A stretch of 64,000 bases of DNA from Tulasnella sp. 424 (GCA_019633425.1 WSUB01000092.1:1-64000); one strand, 5' to 3'; counted from the stretch's first letter, positions 48,654-61,335 are shown. A program made the numbers and translations. Notes: generated by a model not told the origin, from the letters alone.

Positions 48654-49585
48654 TGGCCAAGACGGAAGATGAGGGGGCGGGAAGAGGAGGGGAAGATGGT
48701 TGAGAGTGAAATTTAGCCCACGACCTGGGGCTGGCTTCGAGAAGGCGTCGTCTGGTATACATACAACCTATCCGTAAAGGGAAGGCAGGGTCTACATACT
48801 CACGCCGAACGGGCACAAAACTCGTGCCCGCTTGCCCGCTTTGGCCAATCTCGGCCTCAACGCACTCGGCTCTGACTCCGACTTTGGTGATCTAATGTCA
48901 TAGCATTTGGTCGTCACCTGTCAAGATCACTGGTCAAGAGGGTTTCAAATGTGATCCACTGCCTTACGGGCAGGTCGAGGACGTGTTATTAATAGAGCGA
49001 CCCTGAAATAGAGCCTCCTTACATAATTTTTGCACATCACACTGATCACAGCACCTTTTGGGAGAAAATGTGTAAAACCCTTCTTTTAATGTTCCTCCCT
49101 CTTTCCGGTGCATTTTTATCACGTCAGCGGCAGAAAGATCAATATTTGTCTGGCCGAACGGCAACAACTCCCGAGAGCGCCTCGGTATCCCTATGCCGAT
49201 CGGACAAGGGCGTCGGGTGCTGAAAATTCGAAGCAAAAGGGAAAGCATGGATTTTGGCGTGGGAGGACACACGTGGCTCCCGACCTCTTCGAATCAGGAG
49301 TCCTCGGTCCGGGGAGAGCACAACCCGCGAGAACCTCGGATACAATTGCACATGCCAAGACATCGCCAAGCCAGAAAGATATATATTCCAGATATGACGT
49401 TTCATTTCTCTGTACACAAACTCGATCCTACGGTATCAACATAGTGACTGGTACATGGATATCGACCCTTCTCAGATGACGCTAGCGCGCTTAAACCTCG
49501 GTTTTGGCGCTGGTGGTGCAACTTCAAGACAATAAAGTGCATCATTAGAATACTTATGGCGACGACCAGAAAAGACGCCAAATGC
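48654..49585. other. Intergenic stretch between membrane-protein and DUF899 genes
   Basis: Holds the upstream region of the membrane-protein gene and the 3' region of the DUF899 gene. Short overlapping frames at 48964-49479 show no family. Confidence 0.4.
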
Positions 49586-50314
49586 TCACCAAGCACCATC
49601 TCCCTGGTTTTCATACTCATCGTGCCTCTTCAGCCACGCCATCTTGTATGGAGCAAACTCCTCATCGTCCCTCCCTTTGGGCGTGAAATCCAACTCATTG
49701 TGCGTCCCCAACAGAATATCCGCGCCCCTCGCGTAGGTCGAGTACGTGTGGTATATCTTACCCGTCTCCTTGTCCTTGAAGAAAACGCTGAGACCATGCA
49801 TCTCGGGGAAAAGAAACTTGGGCTGCCCATAGTTATAGACTTCGGTCCCGTCGAAAGGAGGGTTGAACGAGACCTTCATATCCTCCGGGAACCCATTCCC
49901 ATCCGCCGACACCCACTTCCAACTCCACCCCATCCTCTCCTTGTACTTGGCCAACTTATCGTACGGAGCCCGAGAAACCGCGACCCAAGTCGTATCGCGT
50001 TGCTCGAGATGGGCGTCCGTGCCGTTGTGGTGATCGCCGTAGAACGAGCAGCTGGGACAACCCGCTTCGGCATCTGGGCCAAACATGAAGTGATAGACGA
50101 TGAGCTGAGACTTGTCTTTGAAGAGAGCTTCGAGGGTTTCTTTGCCGTTGGGTCCGTCGAAGACGTAAGCCTTGCTGACTTCTTCCCAGGGGAGGGCGCG
50201 ACGTTCCTTGGCGATCTCGTCGGAGAGTCTGGTGAGTTCTTTCTCTTTGGCAAGCAGGGCTTTACGAGCATTGAGCCACTCTTGGGGGGAGACAACGGCG
50301 TGCGTGGTAGACAT
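49586..50314 (-). CDS. DUF899 thioredoxin-like protein
   Basis: A single exon of 242 residues. The start MSTTHAVVSPQEWLNARKAL and the blocks LSDEIAKERRALPWEEV, FGPDAEAGCPSCSFYGDH and VSADGNGFPEDM are characteristic of the DUF899 family, a thioredoxin-fold group common in bacteria and also present in fungi. CPSC is the likely redox-type motif. The long conserved frame on the other strand is a shadow. Lack of introns, in a window where most genes have several, would fit acquisition from bacteria, but that is inference. The enzymatic role of the family is not established. Confidence 0.85.
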   Translation of the reverse strand: MSTTHAVVSPQEWLNARKALLAKEKELTRLSDEIAKERRALPWEEVSKAYVFDGPNGKETLEALFKDKSQLIVYHFMFGPDAEAGCPSCSFYGDHHNGTDAHLEQRDTTWVAVSRAPYDKLAKYKERMGWSWKWVSADGNGFPEDMKVSFNPPFDGTEVYNYGQPKFLFPEMHGLSVFFKDKETGKIYHTYSTYARGADILLGTHNELDFTPKGRDDEEFAPYKMAWLKRHDEYENQGDGAW

Positions 50315-51476
50315 TTCTAAGAAGGCTCTGCGTCAGCGAAGAGAAAACATTAGGTGGTGGGCCGGTCTACGCACCGAGAGGACTTTAAGCGTGAGTGACT
50401 GAGAGTAAAGACGATCTATACAACTTCAACGTCAGATCAATTCACGCTGAGGGAGATGGGTGGAACTGGGTACCTGGGTGAATGACCGAGCTGGCCTGGT
50501 GAACACAACGCCAAACCTGTCCCTCCTCTTATAGGAGCCGGTGTCTTTCTGTGTAATGTCCATCTTTCTCCAAAAGCAGTTTAGAGTCGACCTTTCAGTT
50601 CTCATCTCTGATGTTGCATAAGCCACCTTGACTCCCAATCCTGCTCGATTTGATAGTCCCTTCATCCTATTTCGGTACCGAAGTGGAGTCTTCCGTCCGA
50701 ACAACCTCGACTTTGCTCGTCTTACCAAAGCAAAAACCAAGCTGACCAAGAACTCGACACCAAATACGGATATAGATCATAGTGACGTAGGAAAGCCCGG
50801 TCATGGCCGAAGCGGAATGACTCAGACGGGGATGGTTTCGATGAAGTAAGCCCCAACGCGGATTTTCCAAAGATGGATCTCGGATATCACAAGCCGCCAA
50901 GCTCGCGGGCCGTTCAATGAGCACAGATCATTCAGGAGAACGGCACGAGCCTACGTGGCCTACTTGCTCTTGATAACAATATTGGTCAGCCAAGAGAACT
51001 GCGCTCCCAAAGAGGATGTAGGGCTTGGTCAGACGGGGATAGAGTCGAAGACCTCCCTAAGTGTAGGACTTCGCGTTGCACGGTCTCTTCCTAAGCGTCA
51101 TATCTCTCGATAGCTGCCTTTCGCTGGAAATTAGATAACTTTGACCCAGTTCGGCGGTACCGCCTTCGAGAACCATGACGCTCGTAGCTAGTCGTTGATG
51201 TTGCCTAACCTCGCGAGAATGAGGACGCAAGATTGACCATAAAGTCTGCGGACTTGGATTTCGGAGACTGCTACAACGAGCGAGACGATAATGGCAAAAG
51301 AAAATGCGAGGCATAAGAGAAAAAGACTAGCCGGTATGGAGAGCCTGCAACCGCCGTATACCGTCCGGCGAGACCACAGTTATCGCGCTATCAAGGGAAA
51401 AGTTCGAACTAGCAGATATATTTCCGATGCGTAACAGGACGAGTACTATATTACATTTTCAATGATTCAAACTTTA
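50315..51476. other. Intergenic stretch, no supported gene
   Basis: Upstream region of the DUF899 gene and downstream region of gene A. Short frames at 50432-50924 and 51057-51314 show no motif. Confidence 0.4.
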
Positions 51477-54400
51477 CTATTTCGCGCCCTTCACCGCTAT
51501 TCCGGTTTTCACTACGGCCTTACAAGCAGCAGATGTACCCATGATCGCACCTGCAGCAAGCTTTGTAACGGGCTCCGGCACCAGGATGCCTACCGCAGTG
51601 GACAGTTTCTCTACTACTTCGAAAACCGAGTCTGATATATTGAGCGTCGTTTTCTCATCATCTCGGCCTTTCCAATCGCCCGTGAGCTGCTCGTGGTGAA
51701 CGACTTGCGCTAGCGAGAAGGCGGAAAGCCCGACGAGAATATCGGATGCAGCCATGATCTTGAGAGTGTATGGAATGAACAGCTTGCTGCTGATGGATAG
51801 AACAATTGTGTTGGTGAGGAGAACGCCCCAGATGGCGATACTAAATGGGTCGGATGGTTTAGAACGTCGTAAGGCTGCAGAAGCCGATGGAAGGAAATGG
51901 AGACTCACCGATAATCCCTTCCTGGCGACTCTTTATCCCAAGGGAAGGCAAAAAGCAGCCCAACTAGCTCAACCGCCAAACGAAGGACACTAAACTGAGG
52001 AGGCTCCGCTGGGACCTCTGCGGATGCCATCTTGAAAGCGTTTATGAGCGATTCGACGAGAGCCTTGGTGATGGCGATGTAACTTCCCAACTCGTTATAC
52101 GCCAACAGTGTTTCATCGTCCATTGGGCCCTTCTCTACCATCCTAGCAAAGTCGAAGTTCTGAATCTTCTTGGGAGGGTTTCCAGAGATGGCCTTGGCAA
52201 GGATGGTGGTGGGGATGGCCGCAACCACGGCTACAACGTCGAGTATGGAGAAGTCGGGGAGGTTGAATAGCTTCTTGAGGAGACCACCGAAGATGCCGAA
52301 GTCTAATACAGAGGTGTTGAGAAGGTCTTTGATGCCGGTAAGTACGATTTGACCGATCTTCATCAACCCTTGAACAATGGCTTTGATGAGAGTGACGACG
52401 AGGTGGACGAGCTCTCCTCCGATCGAAGCGTAGATATCTTCGACGGAGACATTCAGCCCGTCTTTGAAAATTGCCCAAATAGTGTCCGCAATCCTCTTTG
52501 CCCCTGCTCCGGCCTCTTTCATCGCTGGCTCGATGACGTCATTCCAAAGTGACTTGATCTCATCCGCTGTCGAGCCCGACTTGAACTTGGCCGTCTTCTT
52601 CCCCTCCTCGAAATGGTAAGTGGCGTTGTTGACTTCGGCGCTCTTGGTATGGCTGGCGGCTCCCGAAGTAGAGCGGTCGGACTCTACCGCTGCCTCCGAC
52701 TGCTTCTTCCCACCGTGGCCGTCGGGTAACTTGACCTTCAAGGCTTTCGCCAGCTGCTCCTCCAACCCATCAAACACCTTCCCAACTTCTTCCGTCTTTT
52801 CTGCTACGACCCTGATCCCGTATTCCAGTCCGGAGTTGACGATGTCCTTGATACCGTGATACGTCGTCTTGATGTCCTCCCACTCAAAGGCGTACTTGAC
52901 GGCCTCCCAAGCCTTCTTCAAGCCAACGCCGATCTTCTCCAGGACCAGCTGAACGCCCTTGACTACAGCTGCCGCGCTGTCAAGGATAAAGTTCCAAGCT
53001 TTGCCGGCGGCGGTGACGACGAAGTGCCATGCGTCTGAGACCCTATCGACGACGAAGGCCACGACCTTGTCTACTCCCCGCTTGATCCATTCGAAGAAAT
53101 CCCATCCAGAGTGACTAGCGCTGCTGGTTACAGCCGCCGTGTGTAAGGCGACAGTGACCGCCACTCCGCTCGTGTCCTTGGGGAGACTATCCTTGACATC
53201 GTGCATATCTCGGATCGCCTTGGCTGCGCTTTCGAGGTCCTTGTCGCTCCCTTGCGCACCAGCTTTCTTCAGCTCATCGACGGACCCAAATTTCTGAAGC
53301 TTGTCTTGAACTTTGTTGGACGGGTCCACGGTGACTGAACCGGAAGGGAAGAGGATCGTGGTGGCGCCTGCGGGGTCGCTGAATGTGTAGGTGTAGGCCG
53401 AAATACCGTCCGAAGGTTGGATGATGGTTAAAACGCCCTTGACGTTGGTCTCCACCGTCGCCGGCTTATCCTTTCCAACCATGTAATCGGTCCCGTTGAT
53501 GATGAGATTTGCCCAACCCGAGGTCGAGACGTTGACCTTAGTCCTGCTGAATGGCTGCTTGGTGCGACTGTCATGCAGCTCGACGTGGGATACGAAGGCG
53601 TTGGTCTCGACGAGTCCGTTGGGTTGGTTGACTAGAAAGGGCCGGGAATTCCACATTTTGGTTTCGACAGCTTGCTCCATCAGCACTAGGTGGTCGGCAT
53701 CCTCGACGACGATGAATGACTGTGACTTTGTGGACGGATCGATGATGGCGGAATAATCGATGCTGGGGCCGGCGGGTCGAAAGGGAACGGCGGGTCCAAG
53801 GAGCATCTGGTCATCTTTACCAGAGTTATCGGCATGCTGGTAACCAAGCACATGATCGGTGTTGCTGAACCAAATAGAGACGGTTTCGCTCGACTGGGCA
53901 ACGTGGAGGTTCGTAGCGCCTTGGTAGAGAGGGTCGGAAGAGATCCTCTTGATGGTGTTTCCGGAATCGGTTGCGTCGTTGGCAGGAATATGCCAGAGTC
54001 CATCGCCAGCAAGAATGAGACCGGTATAGCCCTCAGGATCGATATAAGTTGAGATGCTATTGGGATTGCAACCTGGCGATGGTTTTCTCGTAAGATGACG
54101 CATAGAAATAGGAACATGGTTTCCACTTACCATCGGGCACTCGGAGGTCGACCGTCCATGGAGAAGGATCGTCGATGGCTATGGTGGTAAACATGAGAGC
54201 CACCTTCTGGCTCTTCTTATATAGAACAAAGAGACCATCTCCAATGGTAAGGCTTCCCGGGGCGATACTGATGGTGGTCTTGGCTTGCTCGTAGATGCGG
54301 AGGTCCGAGGTCCAACGCCATTTGTTGGCTTCGACGAGGATGCGAGAGATGTTGGCCTGCAGCAATCCTGACAGTCGTAAGTATCATCTCATGTCTGACG

Positions 54401-55052
54401 TGAACAAGACAGCACGTACGTCCTTGTTGTGGTCTGCCACGTTGTTGTATGACGCGATGAGAAGCGGCCAGTCGTTCGCGCTACTTTTGGTGGCCTGGCC
54501 CTGAGGAGAGGTGACTAAGCCTTAGCGTACACCTTAGACGATATAAAGGTGCAGGGAGTATGCTTACTATGTAGAGAGCGTTGATCTTGACTTTGTCATT
54601 CTGAGCCGCACCGAAGATGACATGGCGGGTGAGTTGGTCAGGAGCGTCGAGAACCTCGGGCTTGAAGGGAGAAAGAACATGGAGCTCGCTGGCAGGTGAA
54701 TCGTTGACCGTGCTGGAAAAGGCAAGGAAGATTCCGTAGTCGGCGTCGTTGGCTTGCTTGACAATAAACGCATCGACGGTGCCTCGTGCACCAACAGCCG
54801 AAGAGACATTGATGGTATCGTTGGAGCCGGAGCCGTTTGCTTTGATGGCGTAGAGATGACCATCGTTTCCAATGGCTGAACAAAACTTTGTACGTGAGCC
54901 AAGCTCCTAGACAGCGAGAGGCACAGTCACATACAGAAGACAAGGGGCTGATGCTTTTCGTCGTGGATGGCAACGAGATGTTTCTTATTATTGATGGAAG
55001 TGGCTGGAAGCATGTGGTTCATGAGTTGGCTGTCGATGTGAAGGTCGGCCAT
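51477..55052 (-). CDS. Gene A of duplicated divergent pair: large two-part protein, unknown function
   Basis: Six exons join in phase into about 1,100 residues, starting MADLHIDSQLMNHMLPATS. The first half is rich in short strands with propeller-like phrases (GNDGHLYAIKANGSG, YTGLILAGDGLWHIPA, KSQSFIVVEDADHLVLMEQA). The second half is rich in amphipathic helices: DFFEWIKRGVDKVVAFVVD, AWHFVVTAAGKAWNFILD, LVVTLIKAIVQGLMKIGQIV, FSILDVVAVVAAIPTTILAK. A last exon (51477 to about 51865) adds one more hydrophobic segment (IAIWGVLLTNTIVLSI). No signal peptide is seen. I do not recognise a named family. The helical half looks membrane-interacting, but this is inference. It is transcribed away from gene B across a spacer of about 2 kb, and a broken copy lies in unit 2. 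Confidence 0.75.
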
Positions 55053-55124
55053 GGTGTGCAGGAGGAATGCAAGGAAAGGGAGGTAACTCGTGAGGGGATT
55101 GAGTTGTGAGTTCGTAATTGAACA

Positions 55125-55465
55125 TGGGCTCACAGGTACTTAGATATTCAGTCCGGGTGTTTCTTCGTCACTTCTCGAATATCCCCAAATTTGGCGGCTA
55201 TCGGCTTCACGGCTGCTTCGAGGTGGGGACCCCCGAGAGGAATTTGGCAGCTGATCTTGGGCACCCCGTGGGGAGAGTCGAGAATGCCCGGCCAAGCCAC
55301 TTTCCGAAGTCTTGCCCGGTGGACTTAACGCCCATAAGCCTCAGTTGGACAACGCCGAGGACCACGAAGCTCACTCACCGAGGAAAAGAAGAACGTCGTC
55401 GGGGCCGGGTGGCGTTTGTTCGCAGGAGCAGGATTGCCTCGGTGCTTCGACGATACAAGCCTTAG
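55125..55465. repeat. Spacer repeat R1, unit 1
   Basis: Direct repeat partner of R2, with several small indels. Read on the minus strand both share a peptide-like frame (VVQLRLMGV or VVQLRLMDI, then later GGPH-EA-V-PIA-KFG). They may be remains of one ancient exon, but the frame is not the same throughout. Confidence 0.6.
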
Positions 55466-56399
55466 GGGAGAGTGGTAAGATTAGAGCACGGCGGCGACAT
55501 GTGAGAACGAGCAGCCCATGTGCGGGCCGTTCCCGAACCCAAAACACGACCCAAGCCTTTTCTGCTAAAAGGGGTAAGTTGCTTGATTTTAGCTCATTCC
55601 TTCTTTCGTTCGAAATCTTTGTTTGTATACCGCTAAAAGGCTTGATTTGAGCTGGAAAAAACAACGTACTTTCCCCGAATTCAAACATGCCCTGGACGTG
55701 GGCACTCATTCCCATACATCCGCCGCATATTCGGATTCCGGACATTATCGACTTTCCCTTGTGCGACCTCACAAGGGGAGCGAGGCCATGTTATGTGTGT
55801 GAAAAATGCAAGATGCTCATCATGTGCTTAAATAAAAAAAACGCTCGATAAATGACCAATACATGGCTTAAACATGCACAGAGTATGATAAGTCTTTTAC
55901 ACACATTCCAAGCGTGCTATTGGCATGTTCCCCGTCCGAAACGCCTGTATCACATCCCATACATCTTCAAAACACGTCCAGGATACATGCAGTGTCGAGC
56001 GCATGTCCCATGAACTAGACGGATGTATTAGCGGTGCATGTATTGGTCCACCAAACTCGACCTGAACATGAATAGTACGGTTCACTGGTGGAAAAGGATC
56101 GTATTCCAGCCAATTTTGGGAGATGTTCAGTAACCGCAAACTCTTGGAAAATGCAGCAAATTCATGTCATGTTTAGGACCAAAAATTGCCCCATTTAAAG
56201 GAAGTATTAAGACCATTTTCGAATTCTAGATGTCAAACACGTGAAGTGTTTCCATGATGAAAATGAACAAATGTTGCGAGCATTTTCTTCGCCCAAAAGC
56301 ACTCCTGACATGGTTGGAATGCTCTCCAAACTCAGAATACGTGCCAAACTCACACCGATTTTAGGACATATTTCTCACCTATTGGTTAGAGTTCGTATT

Positions 56400-56730
56400 G
56401 GACATGGGCTCAAAGGTAGATATACAGCCCGGGCGTTCATCTCGAATGTTCCCAAATTTAGACGCTATTGGAACGACTGCTTCGAAATGGGGACCACCGG
56501 TGGAATTTTTGGAGATTGGCTTGGGCGCCTCGTGCGGAGAGTCGAGGATGCCCAAGCAAGCCACTATCCGAAGTCTCACCCCGGTGGAGTTAATGTCCAT
56601 AAGCCTCAGTTGGACAACGCCGGACCATGAAGCTCGAAAAGAAGAGCGTCGTCGGGGCAGGGTGATGGCATTGCTGTTTGTTTGTTCGTACGAGAAGTAT
56701 TCCCTCGGGGCTTCCATGCACGACCTCGAC
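56400..56730. repeat. Spacer repeat R2, unit 1
   Basis: Second copy. The minus-strand frame is open across the whole repeat (GGPHFEAVVPIASKFGNI to MEAPREYFSYEQT). Confidence 0.6.
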
Positions 56731-57071
56731 GTTGCGGTGTCTCCAAAGCTCTGAAATACGCAGCTTGAAAAGGGGTACTGATGGTCATCAAGTAAGCCAC
56801 TAATAGTAGGGCAGAAGGTCATTAATGCCGATGGGGCGCGGTTTTGGAGAGATCGGGGACTTAAAGTAAGTCCAGAAGCCCAAAGCTGCTAATTTCAGAC
56901 ACTGAACTTGACAAATCAATTGAGTTCGGGCATCTGAGCTACGCGGTGTTTGATATTGATCAGTCCGATAGGAGAATGTATAAGGACTTGGCTCACTTTG
57001 TCTCGATAATCTCCATCGCTCCAACTCTTTGCGACATCTCCATTCATCTCTCCAGAAAGCATCCTTCCACC

Positions 57072-59162
57072 ATGACCCAGACCCTCGACAAAGCAACCTA
57101 CGACAGACTGACGACCGAACGCATCACCAACACCAACATCGGTGCGTTCGACCAGCTCACTATCGTCTCGCAACGCGCCATCAACGGGCAGCTTGCCCAT
57201 ATGTGGAAAAACCCGAAATCCATCCTCCGCAAAATCGAAGTTAGACCTCGTCCCAAACTCACCGAGTACTACTTCGTCGCCGACCTCGATCCCCCGACCG
57301 TCAAGCTTCTCACTGGACCGAACAAGCAGCAAGTCATCTTCTACATCAACATCAAGGTGAGACCGTCTTTTTTTACCCGCCAGAGTAACTTGAGCGCTCG
57401 TTAACTGCTTCCCTTTTTTCAGTCCGGCACAGTTGGTTACTACGAAGGTGTAGGCCCTGAAGCAGAGTTAGTTCCAGGCCAGTCTTAACTTCGAGGCGAG
57501 ACGCTGATCACGTTTGACCGCTGTTAATAGACCTAAAACAGAGAAGCTCGGAACTTCTCGGCTTGCCCTTCGTGTCAACATGGCGCTCGATCAACTCAAA
57601 GAAAACGGGGTTCCTGAACACATCCAAAAGGCCCTCAAGAAGGTCGATGACTACAGCGTCAAGCAGCTACTCTTCGACTTCACCAGTTAGGTAGATTCAT
57701 ATTCAGGCGTGTGATTCTTTGCTGATGTCCGACTGTTCTTCAGCCGCCGACTTGATTCCCAAACTCAACGGAGTCGACAAGAATGAATCCGAATTCAACA
57801 TATCCAAAGAAGCCGAAACTTCCTTTTACGCTTTGCTCGGAGACTACCTCGATATTCTTCGAAAGAAAGACCCGAGTGGCAATCCTGGAGAACATAGCAT
57901 CCTTCACTACGTCGCCACGGCCAAGAACGCCCAGGTCTATACTGCAGCTCCTACCTGCGCCCCAACCGATTTGAACTTCCAGAACCTGCCGTTCGTAATT
58001 GTTGATAGCGATAGGACGGGAACGACCGACGTCCTTGAGGGGAAGAACAACATGTTGGTATACCTCCAGATGACGAATGACAACAAGATGCCCAATGCCC
58101 TGTTAGAGCCCTCTGTGAGTCTTTGCGATCTATGATAGAGGGTGAACAAAGCTGACCCAGAATTCTCTTTCTCCTGACGCTCTGTCACACTGGTGGTTTG
58201 CTCGACTGTGGTCACGCAGGCCAACTGGGTTATGCCTCCCTTCGACCAGACGTCTGAATCGTACGACGGTACGGTTTGCCTCTCCAAAGCCACCTTCCTC
58301 GATGGATTCCTTCTCCCTAAACTTGCCCTACTCAATTCTGAGTCTACGTGGGTCGTCAGCGAAGCTCGGGGGACGGCGGAATTCATTGCGCTTTTACCTG
58401 TGCCTCTGATCACCTACGAAATGCGCGGGCACCTCGGGTTGACGAAGGAAGACGAGCAAAACTTCCGGTTCAAGGATTATCAGTGGAAGCCGTCGAGCTC
58501 AGGAGATGGAACGATAAGGTACGAATACAAACATACGAACAGGATGGAACAGCCGGATCAGCGGGTCTATCAGCAAGGTGTGTTGTATGTGCGGTCGCTG
58601 GTGATGCCGAGGGCTGATGCACCGAATAGGGAAGACTACAAATTCTCTCACAGTCCCTGAGGGTCTCGACTCATCTGGCAAGTCCGTCATAAAGATTTCG
58701 GGTACTACGGAGGTCGAGTCGTTTCTCCACTTGCTGGGTGCGGTCGGAGAGATCGGCAAGACTACGTATGGCGCGCTTTCACTCACTCATCGGAAATTGA
58801 ACTCTGAATACCTTTCTCTTTGCAGTTGTTGGGTTACATGCGCCTGGGAAGCATCCCTTATCCTAGACGGTGTCGATGACGGGGGTCTCAAAATCACTGT
58901 CGACGAACTCAAACCCAAAACCACCACCAAGAACGACACGTCCTTCCTATACCCGGACATCTTGAAGGACATTGAAGAACAGTGCAAAAGACTATTCGAG
59001 AACAGCAATCTTAACCACATCAAGGCGAGTCTTGAAGGGCTGTTTGCAGACAGTTGGTCCTTCGTGTTCTCGCAAGGTCGGGATTTCTACATCGACAAGG
59101 CATGCTTCAACCGGGAGGGCGATCTCATCTGTCAGCTGAAGTACAAGAGCGCTGGCGTATAA
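57072..59162 (+). CDS. Gene B of duplicated divergent pair: unknown, possibly TULIP/P-47-like
   Basis: Six exons join in phase. Exon 1 starts MTQTLDKATYDRLTTERITN and reads TNIGAFDQLTIVSQRAINGQ, then FVADLDPPTVKLL. Later exons carry ADLIPKLNGVDKNESEF, ANWVMPPFDQTSESYDG and a C-terminal end WSFVFSQGRDFYIDKACFNREGDLICQLKY (read in two parts), with a stop at 59160-59162. About 600 residues, no signal peptide or membrane helix. The opening D-Q-x-x-x-S-x-x-A-I-N pattern, alternating strands with one helix, and the closing GD-L strand recall the P-47/OrfX group of TULIP lipid-binding proteins. This is a weak, by-eye resemblance. A second copy starts at 63299. Confidence 0.75.
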
Positions 59163-59562
59163 TTGGTGGTAGCCCATCCGTAGAATAAGTCGGCAGTGAT
59201 ATCGAGTCTGTATTCCCAATTGAATCAAGTCTAGCTGTAATGACCGTATGTCAACTTGCACGTCTCTCTTGCGTATTTCGAGCTCAATCTGAGAGCGTAT
59301 GGCGGCCATTATGTAAAAGAGTCCGAACAATCAGCAACCGACAGCTAGAAGAAACATGAGACGATGGCCAGGACCACATATAGTCTGTTTTGGTTAAAGG
59401 AAATGCTCGAAGTCCAATAGTCGTAGAGAGGAATTAGGTAGAGGTGCGGATAGAGCGCACATATTTGCCTGCCACGCTGCACGGAGAAGAGTGCTCTCCA
59501 CCTTGATCGATGATACCATCAACTATCGCTTCCGGCGAGACCGTATTTATGGTTACCAGGGT
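59163..59562. other. Junction between the two duplicated units
   Basis: Unlike the rest of both units, this stretch has no obvious partner. It should contain the duplication breakpoint. No gene is seen. Confidence 0.4.
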
Positions 59563-61266
59563 CTAAGAACGCAGAAATATATATATCCCCCCATAAGGTA
59601 GTTTTAGATAACCGGTAACTAACGAATCCAATACCTGCTCGTGTGCCTTCTTGACCGCAATTCCAGTCTTCACTACAGCCTTGCAAGCAGCAGAGGTGCC
59701 CATCACCGCACCCGCAGTAAGCTTTGTCAGGGGTTCCGGCGTCAAGATACTGACTGCCGTGGACAACTTCTCGACCAAGTCGAATACCGAGCCTGATATA
59801 TCCAGCGCTGTCTTTTCATCGTATCGGCCTTTCCAATTGCCCGTCAGCTGCTCGCGATGAACGACTTGCGCCAGCGAGAAGGCGAAAAGCCCGACGAGAA
59901 TATCAGACGCAGTCATTATCTTGAGAATATACGGACTGGTTGCGTGGGTGCAGACGGAGATTACAATCGTATTTGTGATACGAACTCTCCATATAACGAT
60001 GCTAGCTGGGTAAACCGAGTCTGATCAGAAGGATGCAGAGCCACGCGGGATAGACAAAGACTCACCGATATTCCCTGCCGGGTGCTTCTCTGTGCCAGGG
60101 GAGATGAGGAGTAATCCAATGAGATCGACTGTCAAACGAGCGGCGCTGAACGGGGGCGTTTCTACGAGGGCTTCCACTGTCGCCATCTTTGAAACATTCA
60201 TGATTGCATGGACGAGAGCCTTGGTGATCGCGATGTAACTTCCCAACTCGTTATACACCAACAACGCCTGGTCATCAGGGAGGCATTTCTCTACCATCAT
60301 GGCAAAGTCGAAGTTCTGAATCTTCTTAGGAGGCTTGCCAGAGATAATCTTGGCCAGGATGGTGGTGGGGATGGCCGCAACATGGCGACAACGTCGAGGA
60401 TGGAGAAGTCGGGGAGGCCGAATAGCTTCTTAAGAAGACCACCGAAGATGCCGAAGTTGAATATCGAGCTGTTGAGAAGGTCTTTGGTGCCGGTAAGCAC
60501 GATCTGGCCGATCTTCATCAGCCCTTGAACAATGGTTTTGATGAGAGTGACGAGGATGCGAGAGATGTTGGCCTGTAGTAATCCTGACAGTCGTTAGTAT
60601 CATCTCATGTTGGACGTGAGCAGGACACTACGTACGTCCTTGTTATGCTCTGACACGTAGTTGTACGAGGCGATGAGAAGCGGCCAGTCACTCCGGCTAG
60701 TTTTGGTGGCCTTGCCCTGAGGCGAGGTAAGCAAGCCTTAGCGTACACGTTAGAAGACGTAAAGGTGGAGGGAGTACTCTTACCATGTAGAGAGCGTTGA
60801 TCTTGACTTTGGCGTTCTGAGCCTCACCTAAGATGACATGGCTAGTGAGTTGGTCAGGAGTGTCGAGAACCTCGGGCTTGAAGGGAGAAAGAACATGGAG
60901 CTCGCTGGCAGGTGAATCGTTGACCGTGCTGGAAAAGGCAAGGAAGATTCCGTAGTCGGCGTCGTTGGCTTGCTTGACAATAAACGCATCGACGGTGCCT
61001 CGTGCACCAACAGCCGAAGAGACATTGATGGTATCGCTGGAGCCGGAGCCGTTTGCTTTGATGGCGTAGAGATGACCATCGTTTCCAATGGCTGAACAGA
61101 ACTTTGTACGTGAGCAAAGCTCCTAGACAGCGAGAGGCATGCAGTCACATACAGAAGACAAGGGGCTGATGCTTTTCGTCGTGGATGGCAACGAGATGTT
61201 TCTTATTATTGATGGAAGTGGCTGGAAGTGGCTCATGAGTTGGCTGTCGATGTGAAGGTCGGCCAT
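59563..61266 (-). pseudogene. Broken copy of gene A in unit 2
   Basis: Aligns with gene A at both ends but is damaged in three places. Four bases are missing just after the start (about 61230), which shifts the frame. One base is missing near 60381 in the segment matching VVAVVAAIPTT. A stretch of about 1,939 bp, equal to 52399-54337 in unit 1, is absent at the join near 60553. The flanking sequences in unit 1 share GACGA at the two deletion ends. The C-terminal exon is still similar (LSAFSLAQVVHHEQLTG in A, LFAFSLAQVVHREQLTG here), with a changed tail. Confidence 0.85.
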
Positions 61267-61335
61267 GGTGTGCGGGAGGAATGCAAGGAAAGGGAGGTAA
61301 CTCGCGAGGGGATTGAGTTGGAGTTCGTATTGGAC

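Larger units (their letters stand above)
55053..57071. other. Divergent spacer between genes A and B with internal direct repeats
   Basis: About 2.0 kb holding both promoters. It contains two related segments of about 330 bp (55125-55465 and 56400-56730). The spacer is duplicated almost entire in unit 2 (61267-63298). The last 60 bp before gene B are rich in C and T. Confidence 0.55.
51477..59162. repeat. Duplicated A/B locus, unit 1
   Basis: Complete divergent pair with spacer. The offset to unit 2 is 6,214 bp at the gene A start and 6,227 bp at the gene B start. Confidence 0.8.

Noticed and set aside
49556..50320. 254-codon plus-strand frame opposite the DUF899 gene
   Set aside because: It mirrors the whole DUF899 frame on the other strand, which has clear family motifs. 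This is a shadow caused by base composition.
56398..56754. 118-codon plus-strand frame in the A/B spacer as a small gene
   Set aside because: The matching repeat in unit 2 has indels that break this frame, so it is not conserved as protein.
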